The notes under the pieces were generated by a model. It searched no databases. It was not told where the DNA came from and was given only the letters and a program-made list of their open reading frames with translations. Of a stretch of DNA of 64,000 nucleotides, positions 34,301 through 43,987 are shown in pieces (within the stretch, counting starts at the first letter, position 1; every line of letters starts with the position of its first letter). Origin of the DNA: JAHEEL01 sp963715255 (GTDB lineage Bacteria; Actinomycetota; Acidimicrobiia; Spongiisociales; UBA5794); contig CAVQRN010000003.1 in the NCBI GenBank assembly GCA_963715255.1, positions 186,001 through 250,000 of the forward strand, written 5' to 3'. Both the position numbers and the translations under genes were made by a program.

Positions 34301-35874
34301 ATGACCGACCAGGAATTCCGCGTCACCTACGCCACGCTCTCCGCGGACAACGACGATCTCCACGTCGCCTACGAGAACGGCATCGCCGCTTCCCGGGATC
34401 TCCTCGGCCTGGAGCACCCATTCTTCATCGACGGGGGGCCGCGCTCCGGCGATGGAACACGGGAGGTCCGCTCCCCCATCGATCACGATGTGGTCACCGG
34501 CCGTTTCGCCCAAGGGACGCCGGGCGATATCGAAGATGCGGTTGCCGGTGCCAAGCGGTTCGCGCCACGATGGGGTTCCACCCCATGGCAGGAACGAGTC
34601 GACATCCTGCGTCGTGCCGCTGATCTGATCAGCGAGCGGCGCAACGTCCTGGCCGCCGTGATGGCCTATGAGGTCGGCAAGAACCGTCTCGAGGCGCTCG
34701 GTGACGTCGAGGAGTCCGCCGATCTCATCCGGTACTACTGCCACCAGATGGAGGAGCATGATGGCTTCGTCGTTCCCATGGGGCGTCTCTCCCCAACCGA
34801 GATCACATCGGACGTGATGCGTCCCCATGGAGTCTGGGCTGTCATCAGCCCGTTCAACTTCCCGATGGCGCTCGCCGCCGGACCCGCCGGCGCCGCCCTT
34901 GGTGGCGGGCAACTACGGTCGTGCTCAAACCGTCCACCAACGGTTCGCTCACGGCTTGCACCTCTACGAAGCCTTGCGCGATGCCGGTCTGCCGCCGGGA
35001 GCATTTCAACTGATTACCGGATCGGGACCTGTCGCCGGTGCGGCCTTCACGACCCATCCCGATGTTGCCGGCATCACGTTCACCGGGTCCTACGAGGTGG
35101 GAATGGACATCTACCGGTCGCTTCAGCACCGTCTTCCCGAAGCCCGCGATCTGCGAGATGGGCGGCAAGAACCCCACGATCGTCACCGCCACGCGCCGAC
35201 CTCGACAAGGCCACCGACGGCGTTCTGCGGTCGGCCTTCGGATTCGGCGGCCAGAAGTGCTCCGCCAACTCGCGGGTATATGTCGCCCCGGGCCGTTGCG
35301 GTGAGTTCTCGATCTTCTCGTCGACAAGACCGTCCCGCATCGGATCGGCAACCCCCTGGAGCGCGATGTTTATCTCGGCCCGCTCATCAACGAGCGAGCG
35401 GTCGGCGTGTATCTCGAGGCCGTCGCCGACGCGAAGGACGATCGGCGAGGTGCTGGTCGGTGGGATGCGGCTGGACGACGGCGACCTGGCCCGGGGCCAT
35501 TTCGTCTCCGCCGACGGTGGTTCGGGTCCCCCGTTCCAGCTGGATCTGGAAGCGGGAATTCTTCGTGCCCCTCGTGGCCGTCGATGAGGTCGAGGATCTC
35601 GACAAGGCACTGGCCCTCGCCAACGACACCGAGTACGGGCTGACGGCGGGCTTCTACAGCGAGGATCCCGACGAAGTCGAACGTTTCCTGAGCGGCATCG
35701 AAGCAGGAGTCGTATACGTCAACCGGCGAGCCGGAGCCACCACCGGGCGCGTGGCCGGGAGTGCAACCATTCGGTGGGTGGAAGGGATCCGGGACGAGCG
35801 GCAAGGCCGGGGGCGGTCCCTACTACCTGACCCAGTATCTTCGCGAGCAGAGCCGTACCCAGGTCGAGGAGTAG
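34301..35874 (+). pseudogene. Aldehyde dehydrogenase (glutamate-semialdehyde dehydrogenase type), with many frame changes
   Basis: An aldehyde dehydrogenase of about 520 residues closest to the RocA/PruA type, judged from its catalytic block FGFGGQKCSANSRVYV. Coding blocks hop between all three frames: PHGVWAVISPFNFPMALAAG, TVVLKPST, LHLYEALRDAGLPPGAF, VAGITFTGSYEVGMDIYRS, ICEMGGKNPTIVT, VPLVAVDEVEDLDKALALAN and the C-terminal VQPFGGWKGSGTSGK. I see at least seven shifts, near 34905, 34955, 35115, 35190, 35300, 35440, 35560 and 35755. No block has stops, so the protein may be intact and the sequence faulty. Confidence 0.8.
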
Positions 35875-35879
35875 CCACC

Positions 35880-36814
35880 GTGCCGGACAAGGTGACCTCC
35901 CTGCGAGACGCAGTCGCCGCGCTCGTTCACGACGGTGATACGCTGGCCATCGAGGGGTTCACCCACCTGATCTGCTTTGCCGCCGGGCCACGAGGTGATC
36001 AGGCAACGCAAACGGGATCTGACCCTCTGCCGGCTCACTCCCGACGTGATCTACGACCAGATGGTGGCAGCCGGGGTCGCCTCGAAGTTCGTCTTCTCGT
36101 GGCTGGGCAACCCCGGAGTGGGTTCGCTGCACGCGATTCGTCGCCGTATCGAGCAGGCCGATCCCGGCCCCGCTCGACATCGAGGAGTACTCCCACTTCG
36201 GGATGGTGTGCAGCTATCTGGCCGGCGCGCGCCGACCTGCCGTTCTTCCCGCTTCACAGCTACACCGGCAGCGATCTGCCGGCCGTGGCGAATCCTCGTA
36301 TCGTGCAGGTGGCCGACCCGTACGGAGGTGAGACCCGATGCATGTCGTGCCGCCCCTCCGGCCCGATGTCACCATCGTCCACGCCCAGCGAGCCGACGTC
36401 GATGGCAACACGCAGATGTGGGGCCTTCTCGGTTGCCAGCGGGACGCCGCCTTCGCTGCCGAACGGGTGATCGTGGTCTGCGAGGAACTGGTGGACGAGG
36501 AGGTCATCCGTTCCGATCCGAACCGGACGGTGATCCCCGGCCTCATCGTCGACGCAGTGGTGGTCGAGCCGGGAGGGCCTGCCACCCGTCCTATGTCCAG
36601 GGCTACTACGACCGCGACAATCGCTTCTACGTCGATTGGGACGCTATCAGCCGGGATCCGGACACGCTCTCGGCCGCCTGGCTCGACGAGTGGGTCTACG
36701 CGAACCAGCAATCATTCCGAGTACCTGGCCAAACTCGGCGAGGAGCGGTGGCGGACCCTCGCTCCCTCCGGCGCGGCATCCTCGTCGGCGGTCGACTACG
36801 GGAGGTACGAATGA
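35880..36814 (+). pseudogene. CoA-transferase subunit alpha (glutaconate/3-oxoacid type), with many frame changes
   Basis: The alpha subunit of a two-subunit family I CoA-transferase, about 310 residues. Blocks in turn are VTSLRDAVAALVHDGDTLAI, LCRLTPDVIYDQMVAAGVAS, FSWLGNPGVGSLHAIRRRI, DLPFFPLHSYTGSDLPAVAN, DVTIVHAQRADVDGNTQMWG, RVIVVCEELVDEEVIRSDPN and a tail EYLAKLGEERW. Shifts lie near 35985, 36165, 36225, 36330, 36590 and 36705. The GTG start is five bases after the aldehyde dehydrogenase stop. With the beta subunit it would move CoA between carboxylic acids; the substrate is not evident. Confidence 0.75.
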
Positions 36815-37558
36815 ATGCTCCCCCCTTCCCCCTGGGAGACGATGATCGTCGCCGCCGCCCGGCAGCTGGCGGGCGAGCGTGTGTGCTTCGTTGGTATCGG
36901 GCCACCGAACTTGGCGTGTGGTCTCGCCAAACGGACGGTTGCGCCCGAACTGGTCCTCATTTACGAAGCAGGGGTCGTCGGTGCTCGTCCTGCCCGTCAG
37001 CCACTTTCGATCGGTGACCCGACACTGGTGACCGGCGCTCTGAGCGTGACGTCGATGTTCGACCTCTTCGCGTACTACCTACAGCGAGGTCTGGTCAACG
37101 TTGCATTCCTCGGAGCCTCGCAGATCGATCGCTGGGGCAACATCAACACGACGGTGATCGGCGACTACGGACATCCGAAGGTGCGACTTCCCGGATCGGG
37201 GGGAGCCTGTGAGATCGCCCTCAACGCCGGCAAGGTGTTCGTCATCATGCAGCAATCGACGCGCTCGTTCGTCGAACGAGTCGACTTCGTAACCAGTCCC
37301 GGCCACAAGGCGGGGTCGGTCCGGAGGGGCGGGGGGCCGGCCGTCGTGGTGACGCAATTGGGGATCTACGAATTCGACGACAAGGGTGAGATGACGCTCA
37401 CCGCTGTCCACCCGGGTGTCAACCCGACCGCGATCGCCAAACAATGTGGATGGCAGATGCAGATGGCCCCGAACGTGACCGAGACGCCGGCGCCGACCGA
37501 CGAGGAGTTGCGGCTGCTCCGAGAAGATTTGGATCCCGAAGGGGTCTACTCGCGATGA
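36815..37558 (+). CDS. CoA-transferase subunit beta
   Basis: The beta subunit (247 residues) of the same CoA-transferase. IYEAGVVGARPARQPLSIGD resembles the segment that carries the catalytic Glu in glutaconate CoA-transferase, and LGASQIDRWGNINTTVIGDY and HPGVNPTAI are family blocks. An ATG at 36811 overlaps the alpha stop (ATGA) but is one frame off, so the true N-terminus may be MNAPP followed by a small indel in the C-run at 36820. The gene overlaps the aminotransferase start by four bases. Confidence 0.85.
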   Translation: MLPPSPWETMIVAAARQLAGERVCFVGIGPPNLACGLAKRTVAPELVLIYEAGVVGARPARQPLSIGDPTLVTGALSVTSMFDLFAYYLQRGLVNVAFLGASQIDRWGNINTTVIGDYGHPKVRLPGSGGACEIALNAGKVFVIMQQSTRSFVERVDFVTSPGHKAGSVRRGGGPAVVVTQLGIYEFDDKGEMTLTAVHPGVNPTAIAKQCGWQMQMAPNVTETPAPTDEELRLLREDLDPEGVYSR

Positions 37559-38884
37559 GCCACGTGTTCCACCGGATGTCGATCGGCGAACTCCCCCGGG
37601 CCGCGAGCGCAGAGGGAGTGTGGGTCGAGGACGACACGGGACGGCGCTACCTCGATGCGGCAGGCGGTGCCATCGTGGTGAACGTCGGGCACGGGAGGAC
37701 GGAGGTAGCGGCGGCGATCGCGGAACAGGCCGCGTGGGTCGCCTACGTGCACGGCAACGCGTTCACCACGGATGCCATTGAGGCATACGCAGAGGAACTT
37801 GCACCGATCCTGCCGATGAGGAACCCGAGAATCTATCCGGTATCCGGCGGTTCAGAAGCAGTCGAGACGGCCTTCAAGCTCGCCAGGACCTACCACCTCT
37901 CTCGCGGCGACTCGGGTCGCCATAAGATCGTCGCCCGTCGCTCCTCGTACCACGGGAACAGTCGGGGAGCTCTGGATGCCTCTGGGCGAGCGTCGCTGCG
38001 GGCGCCCTACGAGCCGTGGCTCGGCCAGAGCCTGCACGTTCCCGCCGTCTACGAGTATCGCTGCCCACTGCCGGAGCATCCGGTCGCGTGCGGTGCTGCC
38101 CACGCCGTCGCACTCGAAGAGCTCTTCGAGCGCGGAGGATCCGGCCACGATTGCGGCGTTCATCGCGGAACCGGTCGGCGGCGCTACGTTGGCCGCGGCG
38201 GTTCCTCCCGATGACTACTGGCCGGCGGTGGCCGAGGTATGCCGTAGGCATGGGGTTCTGTTGATCGCGGACGAGGTCATGACCGGCTTCGGTCGCACCG
38301 GCCGTTGGTTCGGTCTCAATCACTGGGGAGTGGAGCCGGACGTACTTGTGGCAGGCAAGGGCACGGCAAGCGGCTACTGGCCGCTCGGTCTGTGTGTTGC
38401 TTCAGGTGCGGTGTTCGAGGCGATCCAGGAGACCGGATTCGTGCACGGGTTCACCTACTCGCATCACCCCGTCGGCGTTGCCGCCGGACGGGCAGTGCTG
38501 TCGCTGCTGACCTCGGAGGGCCTGGTCGAGGCATCCGCCGCACAGGGGAAGCGGCTTCTCGGGGGGCTTCGCAATCGCTTGGCGGATTCGCCGATCGTCG
38601 GGGATGTTCGGGGCCTCGGATTGCTGATCGGCATCGAACTCGTCAGGGACCGTGGCACACGTGAACCCTTCGAACGAGTGACTCGGATAACCGAGCGGGT
38701 GACCAGTGCTGCAAAGGATCTCGACCTCCTGCTCTACCCCTCCACGGGTTGCGCCGACGACCGCCGGGGAGACGCCGTGCTGCTAGGCCCTCCGTTCACG
38801 ATCTCCGACGATGAGGTTGACGTGGCGGTCGACCGGACGGCTCTCGCCATCGAGAGGACCGCGGCACAACTCGCCGATTCGTGA
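37555..38884 (+). pseudogene. Class III aminotransferase, frameshifted once
   Basis: A PLP aminotransferase of about 440 residues, of the omega-amino acid / acetylornithine group. The first frame has VWVEDDTGRRYLDAAGGAIV and YPVSGGSEAVETAFKLARTY; the second has IAAFIAEPVGGATLAAAVPP, VLLIADEVMTGFGRTG and the lysine block VLVAGKGTASGYWPLG. The change is near 38130, in gagcgcggagg. It overlaps the CoA-transferase beta gene by four bases. An amine-to-aldehyde step feeding the aldehyde dehydrogenase is plausible. Confidence 0.85.
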
Positions 38885-38893
38885 GCGACACCT

Positions 38894-40050
38894 TCAGTCG
38901 AGCACGCAACCCAACTCGCCCCAACGATCGCCGGCCGCCAGGTCTATCACCGTCCACGCCATCGCCAATGCTCCGTCACGCATCATTCGGATTCCGTCAT
39001 CGGTGAGCGTGTGCGTGGCGAATTCCGTCTGGTGGTTCACAATCGAGCCGGAGTTGATCCCCAGGTGTGGCTGAATGGAGGGAACCACATGGGACACATT
39101 GCCCATGTCGGTGGAGCCGCCCGATGTGGGTGGCAACTCGGCCCGGCGCGGCATCGATCTTCCCAGGTCTGCGCAGTTGGTCACGAAGAGATCAACCAGC
39201 AGCCGATCGCTCACCAGGTCGTCGAACGCGTGCTCGTCTGCGTCGATCTCATACGTGCAGCCCGTCGCAAGGGCGGCGGCCTCGAAGCAAGCGACCACCC
39301 TCTCGTACAGCTCACCCAGCCGCTCCGCCGTTGCCGCCCTCACGTACCACGACGAGCGTGTCATACCGGGGATGATGTTGGCCGCGACACCACCCTCGTT
39401 GATGATGCCGTGCACCCGATCGGTTGCCAGCAGGGTCTGCCGCAGAGTGGACACGTTCACATAGGCCTGCACGAACGCGTCGAGTGCGTTGACACCCATC
39501 TCCGGGGCCATGGCCGCGTGTGAATCCCTTCCGCGGAAGGTCAGGGTGATGGGGCGAATCGCCAGTTCTGAGGGATCCGCTACGTCCTCAGGGGTCGGAT
39601 GAACCATCAGGGCCGCCGCCGCGTCTGCGAACGCCCCGGCACCAATGAGGTCGATCTTCCCGCCGACCGTCTCCTCGGCAGGAGTGCCGAGAATCGTCAG
39701 GCGAAAGCCGAGATCCTCGGTCAATCCGACCAGCGCGACTCCGGTTCCCAGCGCTGCGGTGGCGATGAGGTTGTGCCCGCAGGCATGACCGATCCCGGGC
39801 AGCGCGTCGTACTCGGCACAGACGATGACCTCGGTCCACGCGTACCGGCCCTCGCGGCGAACGCTGTCTCCATGCCGTACGCGGGGTGCTCGACGACGAA
39901 TCCTTGATCTGTCAGGAATCCGGCGAGCCGTGCCGAGATCTCGTGTTCCTGGAGCGACAGCTCCGGATGTTCGTACATCCAGCGGCTGATCTCCTCGAGT
40001 TCACCAGCGACCTTGGTAAACCCCTCCTGCGCACTGTGTTTGTGATCCAT
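38894..40050 (-). pseudogene. M20 family amidohydrolase (AbgB-like), frameshifted once
   Basis: A zinc amidohydrolase of about 385 residues that would free an amino acid from an N-acyl or N-aroyl compound. The start MDHKHSAQEGFTKVAGELEE begins at 40050. A single indel near 39836 leads to the zinc block VIVCAEYDALPGIGHACGHN, and then GTPAEETVGGKIDLI (catalytic Glu) and GRDSHAAMAPEMGVNALDAF (dimer-domain His) follow in frame to the stop at 38894. It is next to the oligopeptide transporter genes on the same strand and converges with the aminotransferase gene ten bases away. Confidence 0.85.
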
Positions 40051-40067
40051 GCTGGCTCCCCTCGATG

Positions 40068-41064
40068 TCACTCCAGGTCGATCAACAGGCACACGGCCAG
40101 GTGCCCGTCGCCCACGAGCGCGTGGCGGCGGATCAACTTCCCGGCACGTGTCGAACGCGAGCGGGCAGCGGGGAGAGAACCGGCATCCCGGCGGAATACG
40201 AGCCGGATCCGGAGTCTCGCCGGTCAAGATGATCCGCCGGCGGGTGCGGTCTGGGCGTGGGACCGGCACCACGGAGATGAGCGCCTTGGTATACGGATGG
40301 TGAGGTTCGGCGAGTACGTCTCGCGTACGGCCGATCTCGACGATGCGACCCAAGTACATGACCGCAATCCGGTCTGCGTACGCTGCCACCGTTGACATGT
40401 CGTGGGTGATCATCACCAGGGCGATTCCCTGATCTCTCGCGAGCGAGGCAAGAAGGTTGAGAATGTCGGCCCTGATCGACACGTCCAGCATCGATACCGG
40501 CTCGTCTGCGATCATGACCTCCGGTTGGAGGACGAGGGCCGCGGCGACCACAACGCGCTGCCGCTGACCACCCGAGAGCTCATGGGGATAGCGCTTCGCG
40601 AACATCTCCGGTGGTCGCAAGCCCGCCTGTTCCAGCGCCAGTGTGACCCGTGCCGCTTCATCCTCAGGACTCGTCGCGACCCGATGGACGCGCAGGGGTT
40701 CGGCGACGACGGTGCCCACCGTCATCCGCGGGTTGAGCGACTCGTAGGGATCCTGAAAGACCATCTGCAGGTGCCGGCGGGCCCGGCGGAGGGACCGGCC
40801 ATCGAGCGTCGACAGATCACTTCCATCCACCACCACCGTTCCTTCCGTGGGCGTGAGGATCCCCATCATCACGTTGGCGGCGGTGGTCTTGCCGCAACCG
40901 GACTCGCCGACGATGGCGACCACCTCACCGGCTCGAACGTCCAGATCGATCCCGTCCACCGCCTTCACCACTGATACCGGGCGGCGGCGGATCACGTCAC
41001 CCAACGAGCGGTGACGCGGGAAGTGCATGGCCACTCCCTCGAGGCGCAGCACCGGATCAGGCAC
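40068..41064 (-). CDS. Oligopeptide ABC transporter ATP-binding protein (OppF/DppF type)
   Basis: This ATPase has Walker A GESGCGKTTAANVMM, the Q-loop VFQDPYESLNPRM, signature LSGGQRQRV and Walker B VMIADEPVSMLD. The C-terminal oligopeptide-type block is PPGCRFSPRCPLAFDTCREV. As written the frame runs on into the M20 gene, but one base away the family's usual end appears (GDGHLAVCLLIDLE and a stop at 40068), so an indel near 40125-40135 is likely. Its start overlaps the preceding gene by eight bases. Confidence 0.9.
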
Positions 41065-42934
41065 GGCTCATCTCCTCAACCAGGAAGCAGGAGACCCACC
41101 TTCCATCTCCCATCGGATAGTCGGGCGGACGCTCTTGATGGCAACGTTCGAACGCCTGCGGGCAGCGGGGAGCGAATCGACAGCCGGCAGGCAGATCGTC
41201 GAGGCGTGGCGGTGACCCGGGGATAGACACCAGAGCCCGCTCCGGATCGTCGATGTCGGGGAAGGCCTGGAGTAGGAGCCGTGTATAGGGATGGAGGGGG
41301 TCGGAGAAGACCTCATCGATCGTTCCCTGTTCCGCCACCACGCCTCCGTACATGACCACAACGCGATTGCACGTCTCCGCCACCACGCCCAGGTCGTGGG
41401 TGATCAGTACGAGCGCCATCCCCAATTCCTTCCTCAGGCGCACGAGGAGGTCCATCACCTGAGCCTGAATCATGACATCGAGCGCGGTGGTCGGTTCGTC
41501 TGCTACCACGAGCGACGGGTCGCAGGCCAACGCCAGCGCGACCATCGCACGCTGGCGCATGCCGCCCGAGAGCTGATGCGGGTAGTTCTCTGCCCAATCC
41601 CGTGACATCCCGACCAACTCGATGAGCTGTTCGGCTTTGTCCCGAGCGTCCACGTTCCGCGTCCCCGGATCATGGAGTCGGATGGCCTCGATGATCTGAT
41701 CGCCGACCCGTTGAACCGGATCGAGTGCATTCATCGCTCCCTGGAACACGACGGAGAGATTGACCCAACGCAGATCTCGCATCTCCTCCGAATCGAGACG
41801 GGCGAGATCCCGACCGTCGTGCCAGACCGATCCGCTCACGATGTGCCCGCCGGGTGGCAGCAGCCGCAGGGCTCCCAACATGGCGGTGGTCTTTCCGCTG
41901 CCCGACTCTCCCACCAGCCCGAGTGCTTCCCCCGGTCGCACATCGAACGAGACACCGTCGACCGCAATCAGGTCGCGCTTGTCGGATTCGTAGCCAACGC
42001 GAAGGCTCCGGACGGCGAGGACCGTGTCGGGTACCGGTCCGGCTGCGGTCGAGGCGTCCGGCGGCGGTGGCACGGACTCGGGCTCCAAGTAGTGGCGGGT
42101 CATCCGCGGGTTGAGCACCTCTTCGGCGGCGTTGCCGACGAGCGTGGTGCCCAGCACCACCCAAACGATTGCCAATCCGGGTGGGATGAGGGCCCACCAG
42201 GCACCTGCGGACACTGCCCCACGCGTGAAAGCGAAATTGAGCATCTGGCCCCACGAGATCACGGTCGGGTCGCCAAGGCCGATGAACGCAAGGGTCGACT
42301 CAGACAGGATGGCCAGAGAGATGACCAGCACGGTGTTGGCCAACATCAGCGGAACGACCTGGGGGAAGATGTGGTGAACCAGCACATGTCGATCGCTGGC
42401 CCCAAGTGCCTTGGCGCGCTGCACGTACTTGCGTTCACGGACCGTGAGCGTCTGAGCGCGTACCAACCTCGCGGTGGTGGTCCACCCCAGAACACCGATG
42501 ACCATGATGATGTTGCGCAGGCTCTGGCCCACGATGGCGACGATCACGATCTGCAACGCCAGATCGGGAATCACCAGGAAGAAGTCCGTGAAGCGCATGA
42601 GGAGATTCCCGATCCGCCCGCCTCGATACCCGGCGATGATGCCGATCACCCCTCCGATGAAGAGCGAGATGATCGCTGCGGCGAATCCGACCAGCAACGA
42701 CACGCGCGTGCCGTAGATCAGCGAGGACAGGACATCCTTGCCTGCATCGTCGGTTCCGAGCAGATGCTCGAGTGAGGGCGGCGCGTAGATGTCCGAGACC
42801 GTGACCCGTATCTGGGCGTAGGGATCGTACGGCGCGATCATCGGAGCAAAGGTGGCCACCACGATGGCGCCGCCAACCATCGCTCCACCAACCCAGAACA
42901 GTCGCTTGCGGCGGAGTCGTGCCCAGGCGCTCAT
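41057..42934 (-). CDS. Oligopeptide ABC transporter permease fused to ATP-binding protein (DppC-DppD type)
   Basis: This 625-residue protein joins two normally separate parts. Residues 1 to about 290 are a DppC-type permease with about six membrane segments and the cytoplasmic loop RAKALGASDRHVLVHHIFPQ. After a proline linker (PESVPPPPDAST), residues about 310 to 625 form an ATPase with GLVGESGSGKTTAMLGALR, LSGGMRQRAMVAL and VVADEPTTALDVM, ending in the GCRFAPRCPQAFERC block. Such fusions are known in actinobacteria and chloroflexi. The frame is clean and overlaps both neighbours, so the fusion is real. Confidence 0.92.
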   Translation of the reverse strand: MSAWARLRRKRLFWVGGAMVGGAIVVATFAPMIAPYDPYAQIRVTVSDIYAPPSLEHLLGTDDAGKDVLSSLIYGTRVSLLVGFAAAIISLFIGGVIGIIAGYRGGRIGNLLMRFTDFFLVIPDLALQIVIVAIVGQSLRNIIMVIGVLGWTTTARLVRAQTLTVRERKYVQRAKALGASDRHVLVHHIFPQVVPLMLANTVLVISLAILSESTLAFIGLGDPTVISWGQMLNFAFTRGAVSAGAWWALIPPGLAIVWVVLGTTLVGNAAEEVLNPRMTRHYLEPESVPPPPDASTAAGPVPDTVLAVRSLRVGYESDKRDLIAVDGVSFDVRPGEALGLVGESGSGKTTAMLGALRLLPPGGHIVSGSVWHDGRDLARLDSEEMRDLRWVNLSVVFQGAMNALDPVQRVGDQIIEAIRLHDPGTRNVDARDKAEQLIELVGMSRDWAENYPHQLSGGMRQRAMVALALACDPSLVVADEPTTALDVMIQAQVMDLLVRLRKELGMALVLITHDLGVVAETCNRVVVMYGGVVAEQGTIDEVFSDPLHPYTRLLLQAFPDIDDPERALVSIPGSPPRLDDLPAGCRFAPRCPQAFERCHQERPPDYPMGDGRWVSCFLVEEMSRA

Positions 42935-43935
42935 ACCTCAGTCACCCTCGGGTCGAGCCGCAGGTAGATGAGTTCGGCGATCAGATTGGCGAAGATGACC
43001 GCAACGGCCAAGAGGAGAAAGGAGGCCTGGAGAAGCGGATAATCCCGCTGGGAGACAGCGTCGACGGTGAGTTTGCCGAGTCCCGGCCAGGAGAAAACCG
43101 TCTCAACCTGGATGGCGCCTGACACCGTGAACCCAAGGTTGAGGGCGATCAGGGTGACCATCGGCAGCATGGCATTCCGGAGCCCATGACGTCGGATGAC
43201 CGCGATGTTCGAGAGCCCCGTGGCCTTGGCGGTGAGGATGTAATCCTCGCTGAAGACCTCGACGACGGAACTCCGCATGATCAGGAGGTACTCACCGAGC
43301 AGCACGAGTGTGAGCGTGAGCGTGGGAAGGAGCAGGTGGCTGACCACGTCCGTCGCTTGGCTCCAACCCGAAAGCGGCGGTCCGCCGACGGTGGCCCGCC
43401 CGCCGATGGGCAGACCCAGGTAGCGACTGCCGGCAAAGAGGAGGATGATCCCCAGGAAGAAGGTGGGGAGCGACCACGTGATGAGCCCGAACGTGAGCGC
43501 GGACACGTCGATCTTGGTGCCGCGTTTCCAAGACGCGAGGAGACCCAGAGCCGCTCCGGCGAGAATGGCGCCCATCTGAGCCGGAAGGACCAGCCACACC
43601 GTGTTGACGAGTGATCGCCCCAACAGCTCGGCGACGCTGCGATTCTTGAACGAGTAGGACGTGCCGAGGTCACCGTGCGCAAGAGCACCGAGATACCGGA
43701 AGTACTGGCTGTCGTACCATGGGCCTTCGTCGAGATTGATGAACACGGGCCGGTCGAGACCGAATCGTTCCTGCAGCGCCTCCACTTGCTCTGCGGTGAT
43801 ACGGGGGTCCTTGACTCCGGCCTTGGCCGGGTCGCCAGGCAGGACCCGGAACAGGAAGAAGTTGAACGTGACCACCACGATCACGGTCACTAGCGCCCAC
43901 ATGAGTTTGCGGAGCAACAGCCTCCCGCGACTCAT
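42931..43935 (-). CDS. Oligopeptide ABC transporter permease (DppB type)
   Basis: This 334-residue permease has six membrane segments and the DppB markers FFLFRVLPGDPAKAGV near the start, the loop TAKATGLSNIAVIRRHGLRN and SGAIQVETVFSWPGLGKL near the end. I chose the ATG at 43935; an upstream start at 43980 adds a non-coding-looking proline-rich run. Its stop overlaps the fused permease-ATPase start (ATGA). Confidence 0.93.
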   Translation of the reverse strand: MSRGRLLLRKLMWALVTVIVVVTFNFFLFRVLPGDPAKAGVKDPRITAEQVEALQERFGLDRPVFINLDEGPWYDSQYFRYLGALAHGDLGTSYSFKNRSVAELLGRSLVNTVWLVLPAQMGAILAGAALGLLASWKRGTKIDVSALTFGLITWSLPTFFLGIILLFAGSRYLGLPIGGRATVGGPPLSGWSQATDVVSHLLLPTLTLTLVLLGEYLLIMRSSVVEVFSEDYILTAKATGLSNIAVIRRHGLRNAMLPMVTLIALNLGFTVSGAIQVETVFSWPGLGKLTVDAVSQRDYPLLQASFLLLAVAVIFANLIAELIYLRLDPRVTEV

Positions 43936-43987
43936 CGCCGGATCCCGGGGAGGGCGGCCGGGCCGCCCTCCCCAATCCAATCGCTGA

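Noticed and set aside
34301..36814. Programmed ribosomal frameshifting in the aldehyde dehydrogenase and CoA-transferase genes
   Set aside because: There are about thirteen shifts in both directions with no slippery heptamers or shared structure. Sequence indels or decay explain this better.
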